A stretch of 64,000 nucleotides of DNA from Onthophagus taurus. Taxonomy: Eukaryota; Arthropoda; Insecta; Coleoptera; Scarabaeidae. Of this stretch, positions 31,931 through 42,518 are shown piece after piece. Within the stretch, counting starts at the first letter, position 1. Every line of letters starts with the position of its first letter. The notes under the pieces were generated by a model that saw only the letters and a list, made by a program, of their open reading frames with translations, had not been told where the DNA came from and searched no databases. The translations under genes were made by a program, and so were the position numbers. The stretch lies in the NCBI RefSeq assembly GCF_036711975.1, contig NC_091968.1, positions 20,460,001 to 20,524,000 on the forward strand, read 5' to 3'.

Positions 31931-32116
31931 TAAATGCTGAATATGCATGATAGTTTAAACTGCTTTTTAATTGTTTATGTTTAGATTGATAATAACTATA
32001 TTTTTGCATATTTCTACATATTTTTTGTATATTTATGAATAAAAAGCTGGTGTATTTATGCGCATATTTCCTACAATTTGACTGCCTAAAAATCCGAGCT
32101 CTAATAATAACATATA
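31931..32116. other. AT-rich spacer after the satellite
   Basis: Simple AT-rich sequence, nearly identical to 53206-53419 in the right copy apart from a short duplication of TTTATGAATA there. Nothing coding is seen. Confidence 0.4.
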
Positions 32117-32760
32117 CAGGTGTCTCACGACGTGATTGCCATAACTTGGGAAAACAGCTTTATTGAATTAGTTGCTCAAAATGTCCACCAGTTGCTGTAT
32201 ACATAGTCTAGCTCTTCTTAGAATTGAAGTGGTAGCTCTGCTAACAGGCTCAGAATCAGCACGAATAATTTCTGCGGCATCCATAATTCTACCTACTAGT
32301 TGTTCTCTGTTTTCAATATTTTCTGCATAAACTAACTTTTCAGTCTTCTCCATAAAAAGTAATCTAAGGGATTAAAGTCTGGTGACCTTGCTTGCCAAGG
32401 AATTGCTGAACCTCTTCCAATCCACCGGTTTGTATAATTTGGATTAAGAAATTCTGTTATTTGTCGACCAAAGTGTGGAGGTGCGCCATCGTCCTGAATC
32501 CACATTCGTTGTCTTACATTAAGAGCAACATCATCCAGTAATATTGGAAAATCTATCTTGAAAATGGTATTCCCGAGTTTGTCATGGATTTTCAAGTGCC
32601 CAACAATGTGAATTCCTGGTATTATTGATGAGGCTTCATCACTAAACGATATTATCCGACAAATCCTCGGTTACGATAGCGTTTTGGGTGTACGTTTTTT
32701 GATATAAAATCACCCCAGCAACACACTCCCAAGCTATGGCAGTCACGTCGTGGGACATAT
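32117..32760 (-). mobile_element. Deleted mariner-like element, left copy
   Basis: Inverted ends CAGGTGTCTCACGACGTGATTGCCATA (abbreviated: starts at 32117) and a complementary TATGGCAGTCACGTCGTGGG near 32735-32754. Only the C-terminal half of the transposase remains inside, so it is a non-autonomous internal-deletion derivative. Also present at 53420-54063. Confidence 0.75.
32168..32640 (-). pseudogene. Mariner-like transposase C-terminal part, frameshifted
   Basis: On the minus strand: KIHDKLGNTIFKIDFPILLD, MWIQDDGAPPHFGRQ (second catalytic D), ARSPDFNPLDYFLW (third D), then a frameshift near 32340 and the tail LVYAENIENREQLVGRIMDA. The N-terminal HTH and first D are deleted. The counterpart at 53471-53899 has the frame without the shift. 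Confidence 0.8.
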
Positions 32761-32819
32761 ATATTAGTCTGTATATGACTAATATGAAAAGCATCAGTGT
32801 CTTCGCCTGTATCTATTTT

Positions 32820-34246
32820 TTATGAATTCGAGTGATTTCTCATTGTGGCATAAGTGTAACCACCTTTCATAATCTAAAAAATCAAAAATTGCAGCAAACT
32901 AAAAATCAAAATTTTTGACACATACCGATTTGAAAGTAAGCAGCGAAAAAATTCCGTACGGCCCAGTTCTTAAATACAACGGTTTTTGCGTGCGCATCAT
33001 CATAAAAGCGATATCCTTACGAATCGAAGGGCTCCCTTTGTACCATTTCGTATCGTATAAAGCTGTGGCGATTTCAACACTCTAAAATGATTAATTTAAA
33101 AAAAAAATGATTGACTCAAAAGACTACCATTAAAGTTTAAAACGTACTTTAAATATCATTCTTTCACCACAAAGACAATTCAAAAAAATCGCCATAATCC
33201 AACCCACCACATTCATAATTGGTTTAACTTCGCAATTCTAAAAATTAAGAAAATTAATTTGAGATTTAAATAAATCCTTTTTTTAATACGTTAAGAATTG
33301 ACAAAAAGCACACTCCAATGATGACGCTGTAAGCGACCTGGCAAGGAGCAAGAAATTTGTTGTAACATATATTTATTCGATCAACTAATCTAAAAAATTG
33401 TATTTAATTAATTTGATTATTATATAATGAAGTATTATCTTACCGTGCGATGTAAATATAATAACGAATACAATTTCTAAGTCGAGCTTTTCTTTCTTTT
33501 TCTGCAACGACCTCAAAAATTTCTCCAATTTTCTCTTTAAGATGTTCTAACCTAACAATTACCAACTCAAAGGCAGTAAAACAAGCAGCCCCGGATAAGG
33601 CTCCGACCTCCAATAAGTAAGTAATAACATACCAAGCAATCCCTACGTGTAAATAATGAAGAAATCCTTCTTCGACCGAATACAAATAATATTTTACTTG
33701 GACCGGATATCCGGTACAATATAACGCAATTTTATCAGTAATCCCTTTGGGACAAATAAACAATTTTAAAAATACAGTTTTAATAAAAATCACGCAGCAA
33801 CCGAAAAATATATATAAACATATTAAAATGTTTAAAATGTCGACGATACCCATGTGTTTCTTAGCGATCGGTGGTTCCCCGAATTTCGTAAAATCCTGGA
33901 GTTCTTCGAATAAATTTAAGGAACGTTTTTCGATTAAAAAGGTTATTATGTAATTGTAATAAATATTTATGCCGCAAACTGCGGCATAAATTGATTCCGA
34001 TATCAAGATAGATGACGATTCCTTCAAATCTGAAAAATAAAAAAATAAAATAAAATAATAAACATTTGTTTAATTAAACGTACGTGTTAAAATATGGAAA
34101 CAATGTAATTGAATACCAATAACAAAATATAATCCCACTGTTAAATGAAACCAAATTTTAAATTTATAAAAAAAATTCTTTTCGCCATCGTACCAAATAT
34201 GAACCAATCTTGAGTATTTGTACAACATGGGAATATAGGAAGGCAT
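32820..34246 (-). CDS. Odorant receptor OR-D (7tm_6), six exons, intact
   Basis: Exons on the minus strand: 34246-34084, 34029-33444, 33389-33290, 33237-33148, 33081-32926 and 32873-32820 (163, 586, 100, 90, 156 and 54 nt), with GT/AG borders and kept phase, giving 382 residues. Start MPSYIPMLYKYSRLVHIWYD. Hydrophobic helices are visible in exon 1 (HLTVGLYFVIGIQLHC), exon 2 (DILNILICLYIFFGCCVIFI, ITYLLEVGALSGAACFTAFE) and exon 4. The tail reads YDTKWYKGSPSIRKDIAFMM and ends IMKGGYTYATMRNHSNS, typical of the family. Exons 3-5 have the same lengths as in OR-A, showing common descent, but the proteins are well diverged. Expected to form an odorant-gated channel with Orco; ligand unknown. Confidence 0.92.
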
Positions 34247-34740
34247 TGTTTAGTTTAAAAACAGTTTGATGTTATGTTAATGGATATCAAAATGCGAATA
34301 CGTATTTAATCAAAAAAATTGTTCAATTTATAATATAAAATAAGTGCTTATTTTATTTTTTATTAAATTAGAGGCTAAATTTTATTGCTACAAATCATCT
34401 TATATTGTGTTCTTTCATTATAATATTAAACTTTTATAATAAAAAAGAATTAAAGAGAACTTATTTTCTTAGAAACGCGAAACATTCGTAAACGGTTGTA
34501 AGCGAGGAATAAACATAAACATTAAAATCGAATTAGGAAAATAAGACGGTTAAGCTATGAGCTTATCCATTCTAATTTATAAATTTATTTCAAAATAATA
34601 AATTAAATTGAGAAATTTTGAAAGAAATTGTTTTCTTTTAATAATGTATTAAAAAAAAGTTACTTAAATTTATTGTTTGTAAAAATCATAACAACGATGT
34701 TTATAGAAAATAAGAAATTATTATTATTTATGAAAAACAG
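34247..34740. other. AT-rich 5' flank of OR-D
   Basis: Very AT-rich sequence, nearly identical to 55549-56030 in the right copy. It should include the OR-D promoter, but no specific element can be named. No ORF of note. Confidence 0.35.
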
Positions 34741-35389
34741 GAACAGAAAAGTATAGAGAAAGCAAAACTGGAAACGACAATGAGAAAATACTACAACATA
34801 GACAGCTTGAAACCACCTCCACGAGCTTCCTCTACAAACTACTACAGGTAGGAAGAAACCTACGAGAAACTAAAAGACAAAATGCATGAAGCATTAGATG
34901 AAAAGGAAAGCTATACTCACAGAATTGTTAGAGGATAAAAAAAAATGCACGTAATATAACAGATATACAGTGTGTTAATTAATAATCGTACCCGACGTCA
35001 TCATTGCAAGTATGCATCCAATATTGCGATATTGCCTATTGCAATACCAATACTGTGATATTGGTTGCATACTTGCAATGATGACGTCAGGTACGATAAT
35101 TAATTAACACACTGTAGACATACAGCCAAAAAAGAAATAAAAAAACCAAAAAAATTAAGCATTTAACACAAAATGTGTAAATATAAACTTTAAAATAGGA
35201 TTGTCGAAAGTTAGGGAAGCCTGGAATACCATCAATAATCTGAGAAAAGACACAAGTGAGAAGAACAAAATAAATCCCATAAACACAGAAACATGGGAAA
35301 AGTACTATACACACCTATTAACAGAGTGAAGAATATATAGACACACGCTTAGAGGTGGAAGCAACCTATGATAATATAATCAAACGTAC
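34741..35389 (+). pseudogene. Old non-LTR retrotransposon fragment
   Basis: Forward pieces read like a LINE linker between endonuclease and RT: LKPPPRASSTNYY, KLKDKMHEALDEKESYTHRI, AWNTINNLRKDTSEKNKINP and WEKYYTHLLTE. It is full of stops and interrupted by the 147-bp MITE at 34968. It ends abruptly at 35389, whereas the right copy continues into RT motifs (from 60951). Confidence 0.55.
34968..35114. mobile_element. Palindromic 147-bp MITE with TA duplication
   Basis: Ends CAGTGTGTTAATTAATAATC and its complement; almost the whole element is one inverted repeat around AATATTGCGATATTGCC. TA flanks both sides (34966-34967 and 35115-35116), as for Tc1/mariner-type MITEs. In the right copy it is split by a LINE (56260-56297 and 60542-60676). 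Confidence 0.85.
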
Positions 35390-36058
35390 ACTGAACGAAA
35401 AATAGTAGTCGAATGAACTAAATTTTAGTTAAAAAACCTAAAGTTCGTCGTTAAAAATTAGCTATCTAAAGAAAATAGCAAATATAGCTAATTGAAATTA
35501 GTTGATGTCAAAAGGCAAATTCAACTAATTATTTTTGTTAAAATGGTTGTTTCAATGTAAATTAATAGATATTTTATAGAAAATTATAATTGATTAATAG
35601 TTGATTTAGAGTTGATTAATTGATGATTTAAAGAATGATTATTGTTATTATATCTATAAAAATAGTTACTTTAACGTAAATTAATACATATTTTATCTAC
35701 TATTTAATACTTGATTCAAAAAATGGTTATTGCTATTACATCTATTAAAATAGTCATTTTAATGTAAATTAATAGATACTCTGCCTACTATTTAATAGTA
35801 GATTTAGAATTATTTTTGGTATTACATCTATTAAAGTAGTTATTTTAATGTACATTAATAGATATTTTATCTCCTATCTAGTAGTTGATTTAAAGATTGA
35901 TTTTTGCTATTACAACTACTTTTTTAGCTTCTACATCTAAAACCTTGTTAGAGCAATTGATAGTATATGAAAAGTTAATACAACTAAATATTGTGCTAAC
36001 CACATTTAAACCTTTCATAGTAGGCTATGAAGAGGAAACTTGTGTCTTCAATTACTGT
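35390..36058. repeat. Spacer with about 88-bp minisatellite
   Basis: Four imperfect units with the core AATGTAAATTAATAGATAT fall at about 35557, 35672, 35759 and 35848. This spacer is not part of either duplication copy; it lies between the left copy's end and the BEL/Pao element. No gene is seen. Confidence 0.55.
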
Positions 36059-36289
36059 TGTGTTCTGTATGCTATTTATTTTGAAATGAACTGTATTTCT
36101 TTATTTTCTTGTTTTTAATTAAGTGACATTCGTAGATTTAGGTTTTTGTCTAAAGGATAACTAAAACGCACCTAACACCTTTTCTCATTCGACAGGAAGT
36201 GTCCATTTTTATTTCGCTGCCAACTTACAACTTAAAAATAACCAAATATTACTCTAAGTCAAAAAAAAACAAAAACACCAGACAAAACA
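36059..36289 (-). repeat. BEL/Pao LTR (3' LTR in element sense)
   Basis: Starts TGTGTTCTGTATGCTATTTA on the plus strand and matches 41731-41962 with few differences (for example one fewer CA at its inner end, GTAGA against GCAGA). Confidence 0.9.
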
Positions 36290-36405
36290 TGCCGCCAGCC
36301 TTGAAATATCAATATTTAAAACTAACATACATAAATGAAAACAAATACAAATTTGTAGAAAAATAGGAATATATAATATTTGTAGAATATATCCACTGAA
36401 CTGAG

Positions 36406-39400
36406 TCAATCTTCATCTATCGGTAACGGACAAACTTTTGCAACGGCACGTTTTACCATGCCGTTTCTTGTCCGTACTAACACTACGCGCACTATATGGT
36501 CCTGGCCGGGATATAGTTCTTCTATACGACCTAAACGCCATTGTAGTGGAGGTATGTTTTGCTCTTTCAATAAAACCATGGTTCCAATCTGGACGTCATG
36601 ATTATTGCGCGTCCATTTTGAACGTTGTTGTAAGGTGTGTAGATATTCATGATTCCAAACACGCCAAAATCTTTGCAACAATTGTTGCTGTTGTTTAAAA
36701 TTGTTTAAACGGTTAGTTGGTACGTCGACAACGTTCTCTTGAGGTATTGCTTGTAGTGGTTGTCCAATTAAAAAATGTCCAGGTGTAAGCGGCTCCAAGT
36801 CCGTGGGGTCAGAGGATAAAGGTAATATTGGACGGGAGTTTAGGATTGCTTCAATTTGAGTAAGCAACGTATAAAATTGTTCACAATTTAATTTAGTTTC
36901 ACCTAAAACTCTCTTAATATGGAATTTAAAAGATTTCACTGTCGATTCCCAAAGACCACCGAAATGCGGAGACCTTGGTGGGATAAAGTGCCATGTTATC
37001 TGATTGTCAACAAAGTATGAATAATAATTTTCATCCTTAGCTGTCTCTTTAATAAGGTTATATAAGTTCTTTAAATCATTATTAGCGCCAACGAAATTGG
37101 TTCCATTATCTGAATAAACAGTCCTGCAAAGTCCTCTGCGCGATACAAAACGTTTAAAGGCGTTCATGAAAGCTTCTGAGGTCAGTTGCGTTACCAGTTC
37201 CAAATGTACAGCTTTTGTAGCCAAGCAGACAAATATACATAAATAAGCCTTAAGTTCCACACACCTTGTACTCTTACTATCTTTTATTAAATATGGACCT
37301 GCATAATCTAAACCGATTGCTGCAAATGGTCGTGTACGTGTTACTCTGAAATCTGGTAAATCGCCCATCAATTGATCAACATTTAACGGTTTGACTCTGA
37401 AGCAAGTTGTACAATTTCTCAAATATCTACGTACGGTATTTCTACCATCCAGTGGCCAAAATTTACTTCTAATACGGGATAACACGAATTGTGGACCAGC
37501 GTGTAAGTATTTATGATGATAATACTTAACAATTAATTTGACAAAATGATGTTTTGCAGGTAAAACTATTGGAAACTTCTCATCATAAGATAATTCGGAG
37601 TGCCTTAAACGTCCTCCTATACGAATTAAGTTATTGTTATCTAAAAATGGATTTAAGCATACTAATTTACTTTGTTTATGAACCATTTTTCCTTGTTGCA
37701 AAAGAGATATTTCTTGTATAAAAGATTGGTTTTGCACAATTTTGCATAGTTTTATTGTAGCATTATTTAGTTCTTCCAAAGAAAGTAAACCGCTTAATTT
37801 AGTTTCTGATCTTATGTTGTTTACAAAACGAAGTAGGTATGCCATAACATGTTGTAATTTTAAAAATGTTGAATAGCGGGTACATATTCTATCGAAGTCA
37901 TTCACTATCAAATATGAAAAATTAATATTTTGCTTTCGAGCTTCAGGTACGTCGTCTATCGTTACCGTGTGGTTCTGGGGCCAATGCGTTTCTTCTAATG
38001 TTATCCATTCGGGACCTTTCCACCAACATTCCTTATCTTGCAATTCGTCGGGATTAAGACCGCGTGAAACAAAGTCTGCTGGATTATCAGCTGTTGGAAC
38101 ATGTTTCCATATTTCGCGCTCTGTCAATCTTTGTATATCCGCGACGCGATTAGCCACAAAAATTTTCCATTTATGCGATTCAGAATTCAGCCACGAAAGA
38201 ACAATGCTTGAATCTGTCCAATAATAAACATTTTTTATTTGTATTTTTTCATTTGTTAACATTATTGATTTAATTTTTGTCATCAATTGAGCAAGCAAAA
38301 ATGCTCCGCATAATTCCAATCGAGCTATCGATATTTGTTTAATAGGTGCGACTCGGGATTTTGAACAAATCAAATGAGATGATTTTTTGCCATTATCATT
38401 GCTCGAACAAACGTAAATGCATGCGCCGTAAGCGACCTGCGAAGCATCGGAAAATCCATGTAATGTAATTGACACTACCTTTGCTACAATAACCGGTCTT
38501 GGTATTGCTATTTTGCTTATCATTTTGATGCTTTTAATAAAATTTGACCATTTTTGTTTTAAACAGTCTGGAATTTCATCATCCCAATCGCTTTGTAATT
38601 GCCACAATTCTTGTAAAATTAGCTTAGCTTTCATAATACATGGATTAATGAGACCCAAAGGATCGAATATTCGCGCCACCTGTGATAATATAACCCGTTT
38701 GGTAAATTTGTCATTTTTAATTTCAAAATCGGTACTGTAATGTAAAGTGTCTTCTCGTGGATGCCAAACAATTCCCAACGCTCTCGTCTCAGTTCCGTCG
38801 TTAATCTGAAATTTGTCTAGCTGGTTGTTCTCATTGTGTAGAACCCTGCTATCGTTCGATTGCCATTTTCTTAATTTAAAGCCCGATTTCGCCAATATAC
38901 TAGCAAGTTCATCTTTAATTTTCAATGCTTCTTGCCAATCATCAGAACCAGTTATCAAATCATCCATGTAAAAATCTCGTAATATGATGTTAGAAGCTAC
39001 TGCGTTAGAATTTCTACAATTCAAGCCAACCTGATGTAAAACACGTGTTGCTAAAAATGATGCACTAGATGTGCCGTAAGTAACTGTGTTCAAACGATAC
39101 GGTTTTATTTCATCATTAGGGTCGTATCGCCATAATATTCTTTGAAAATCTCTTTGTGTTTTATGAATAAGGATCATTCTGTACATCTTTTCTGCGTCTG
39201 CGGTTATCACTATCGGGTGCATTCTCATTCTAACAACTATATCGAACAAATCACTCTGGATTTTTGGGCCAACCTTTAAAACGTCATTCAAACTTAAGCC
39301 TGATGTCGTCTTCGCTGAAGCATCAAATACCACTCTTACTTTAGTAGTGCTACTCGTTTGTTTTATCACAACACGGTGAGGCAAATAATTTACAATGTCA

Positions 39401-41508
39401 TTATCACACTTATCGAAAGAAGTAAGAGTCATGTGGCCTAAATCCTCATATTCTTTTAAGAAATTATTATACTCCTGCCGTAAATTTGAATTTTTTGCTA
39501 GTTTTCTTTCTAGCGAAATTAGTCTGTTTTTTGCTATATCAAAAGAATCGCGAAAATTCAATTCACATTCCATTTCCTCTTTTGACAATTTAGAGTTTGC
39601 AATTTCAATATTTTCAATTTCCCAAAAACGTTCGATCTGCTTGTGTAAATTGTCGGTTGCCAAAAAACATCTTGTTTCGTTTTTCTGTTTTATTTTTCCT
39701 AACATGGGTCCGGCAACTATCCAACCTAACTTTGTATTTTGTAATATAGGACCGTGCTTTCCCAACTTTAGCTGATCTGGTTTCATTAAGTCGTAAAATA
39801 TTTCGCATCCCAATAAAACATCAATTTCGGTTGTTTCGTTGTAACTGGGATCAGCTAATTTTAAATCACTAGGAATTCTTAGATTCGATGTATCGAACGA
39901 AGCTTGTGGTAAGCTACTAGTAATGTTGTCGATAACAAGAAATTCCAATTTGTTTTGATAGGAACAGTCTGCTGATTTAATAATTGTCTCTGTTTTACAA
40001 GTTATGTTGCAAATGCTTTGGCTAATACCGGAAACAGGTGCAGCTATATCTTTTCCCGTTAACTGCAATTTATCGAACAGAAATTTGGTGCAAAAATTTG
40101 ATTGACTGCCCGAATCCAGCAACGCACGACATTTAACGAATTCTCCGTGCTTATTGTAAACATTAATAATCGCAGTTGGCAAAATTATTTGTCTTGTTTT
40201 AGGAATATAACTTTGTGATGTCATAGTGATTGGCGGTTTCTCATCGTTTTCTTGTTCGTCGTCGCTCCAACGACTTTGTTTGGTATCGTGATCAATTTTT
40301 GATATTTCGCTTCGACTAACGTGTGCTTTAATATTAGTAGCTTGTCTTTGACGTAAATGAAAATTTTTGTCATGTAAAATAGTATTATGACGTTTCTGAC
40401 AAATTTGACAACTTTTGCTGTTGCATTTATTAGGAGTATGACCGGATTTTAGGCAATTTGTGCATATGTTATTCTTTTTTAGTTCGTTGTAACGTTCGTT
40501 AATAGGTAATTTTAATAATTTTTCGCATTTGAATGTAAAATGATCATTGTTTTTGCAAAAAGTGCAAGACAAAAAGGCTGTTTTTTCGTTATTTGAAGTA
40601 ATATGCATTGATACCTTTTCGTTTGTACGTTCATTGAATTTATTTGCAAGTTTACCGTCTAATGATTCAAGAAGTTGGCATTTTTCTTTTAAAACTTTTA
40701 AAAATTGATCCTATTTCGGCGTGGTAATGTTTTTTGAATGAGTTTCCCATTCCCGTTGTGTTTGCTTATCTAATTTTATTGATACAATATGTATTAAAAG
40801 TGTATCCCAATGTTGTACTGACTCACCTAATGTTTGTAAAGAACGAAAATCTTTTAGAAAATTGTCGATAAGTTTTCTTAAGTTAACGTGCGACTCTCGG
40901 GTCAGAGGTTGTAGCTCAAAAATGTTTTTTACGTGATTCCGTATCAAAACCTTTTTATTTTCATATCTTTCGCGTAATAGCTCAATAGCTACGTCATAAT
41001 TTGCTTCTGATATTTCGAGTGAATTTATAATTCGTAAAGCGTCATCAGATTGTAAATAATAAAATTTCTGAATTTTATTTAACCTTGCATTGTCATGTAC
41101 GAGCGATTTGTACAATTCGAAAAATCTCAACCATTCTTCGTATGATCCTTTAAATTGAGGAAGATTCAAAGATGGTAAATTAGCCGAAAATTGTGAATAA
41201 GTATCGACGATTGTTGTCTTGTTGACTGATTTATTTAATTCGGTAATTTTTTCAGCGCGAGAAATAACCTCAAAGTATTTATTTTCAAACGTTTCGCGTT
41301 CCGTTGATTGACTTTGTTCGTCACCTTTTTCGTTTTCTTCGATTTCCGTTTATATGTTATCAAATTCGTCCCATAATTTTTCTAATCGTTTTAATCGTGT
41401 TTTTAATTCCGCGATGTTTTTATTACCCAATTGTACTTCGTCTACGAACAAACCGAATCGTGTAACTTGTGATTTTATTACGGCGCGCTTCTTTATTAAT
41501 TGTTCCAT
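36406..41508 (-). pseudogene. BEL/Pao gag-pol polyprotein with two nonsense codons
   Basis: One minus-strand frame of about 1700 codons from ATG 41508 to the stop at 36406, broken only by TAA at 41350-41352 and TAG at 40711-40713. Gag (DUF1759-like, NLPQFKGSYEEWLRFFELYK) is followed by zinc knuckles (CTFCKNNDHFTFKC, CTNCLKSGHTPNKC). The aspartic protease has CRALLDSGSQSNFC, and the RT has RVVFDASAKT and FYMDDLITGSDD. The Pao RNase H (LHGFSDASQVAYGACIYV), integrase zinc finger (HHKYLHAGP..CTTCFR), integrase core (GLDYAGPY, YSDNGTNFVGANN, GLWESTVKSFKFH) and DUF5641 tail complete it. There is no recognisable envelope gene. The downstream 1400 codons are uninterrupted. The TAG could be read through, but the early TAA makes it non-functional as seen. 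Confidence 0.92.
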
Positions 41509-41730
41509 CGCATCGATTTGTACTCGTGAAAGGGATTAAAAGGATGGACCAAATATAAAGGACACGAACCTGTATTGCCGTTGTTTAATATTAGCGTCTG
41601 TTGCCTTCCCATCCAGCGTAATGACGTCACCAACAAAGAGCGACGCGTCGAAACTTGTTGGCTGATGTAACCTAACCACAATGTTGATATCACTTAATTT
41701 TCGATAATCTTCGCTCGAAGGACCAAATGT

Positions 41731-41962
41731 TGTGTTCTGTATGCTGTTTATTTTGAAATGAACTGTATTTCTTTATTTTCTTGTTTTTAATTAAGTGACA
41801 TTCGCAGATTTAGGTTTTTGTCTAAAGGATAACTAAAACGCACCTAACACCTTTTCTCATTCGACAGGAAGTGTCCATTTTTATTTCGCTGCCAACTTAC
41901 AACTTAAAAATAACCAAATATTACTCTAAGTCAAAAAAAACAAAAACACCAGACAGAACACA
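41731..41962 (-). repeat. BEL/Pao LTR (5' LTR in element sense)
   Basis: Matches the LTR at 36059-36289. Its outer end reads CAGACAGAACACA and is followed directly by GTGTTCGTAATC, the shared sequence of the duplication. Confidence 0.9.
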
Positions 41963-42051
41963 GTGTTCGTAATCACTTGACTTAACTTGTCATTCTTTAT
42001 CTTGCATGTTGTACTTCACACTGGTTGGTATTGCCAACCTAATATACAACA

Positions 42052-42518
42052 CAGTGTACAGCTTGGCAAATCCATCTTGGCCGATCAGTTGCGCAGAAGA
42101 AGTAGTAGATCAAAAATTTAGCATATACACCGTAATACTACAGAATCTCAAAAATAAAGGCATTGAGGATATTGAAGTGTGTTAAGAATTATGCGGAGCT
42201 GTCACATTGAAAATGTTGGGGATGTTCTGGGCGATGATGTTCAAGGATATTTGAGATGATGTTGAGAGATGAGAATTGTCGTTTGGGGATAGCCGGGATG
42301 ATGTAAATGGTTGCCAAAGACAATATTTAGGGATGTTGGAGATGATCTGGTGGGGACGATTTGATATTGAGGGCAGACACTAACAGGTATCTGGGATGAT
42401 AAAAGAAGAATTTTAAATGTGAACTCTTTATTGCCTATAAAGTGAAACTTCCATCTCAATTTTAAGAACCTACTTTGTAATCTTTTAGAATAATTGAAGA
42501 TATAAACTTAGAAATATT
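42052..42518. repeat. OR-C 3' flank with GATGATGTTGAG minisatellite
   Basis: Counterpart of 20548-21025, with a 10-bp deletion near 42110. Non-coding. Confidence 0.6.

Larger units (their letters stand above)
20459..35389. repeat. Segmental duplication, left copy
   Basis: Colinear with 41963-60951. Shared landmarks in the same order and orientation: Gypsy LTR piece, minisatellite, OR-B/OR-C, foldback in intron 1, mariner (23238/47399), LRR scrap, 191-bp satellite, deleted mariner (32117/53420), OR-D/OR-E, and an old LINE with a small MITE. The right limit is inside that LINE at about 35389, where the right copy continues the LINE and this one does not. Confidence 0.9.
36059..41962 (-). mobile_element. 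BEL/Pao LTR retrotransposon, near-complete
   Basis: Two LTRs of about 231 bp (36059-36289 and 41731-41962) bracket a gag-pol frame on the minus strand. Just inside the 5' LTR (minus sense) lies a primer-binding-like ACATTTGGTCCTTCGAGCG. The LTRs differ by only a few bases, implying a fairly recent insertion. The 5 bp outside the ends do not match (ACTGT on the left, GTGTT on the right), so no target duplication exists. The right end falls exactly at the left edge of the right duplicate, inside a Gypsy LTR. Confidence 0.92.

Noticed and set aside
35087..35314. 75-codon hydrophobic minus-strand ORF, repeated at 60649-60876
   Set aside because: Present in both duplicates only because the old LINE fragment is duplicated; the plus strand reads as LINE, and the minus reading is T-rich by composition.
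36438..39808. ORFs opposite the BEL/Pao polyprotein
   Set aside because: Short shadow frames with no family resemblance.
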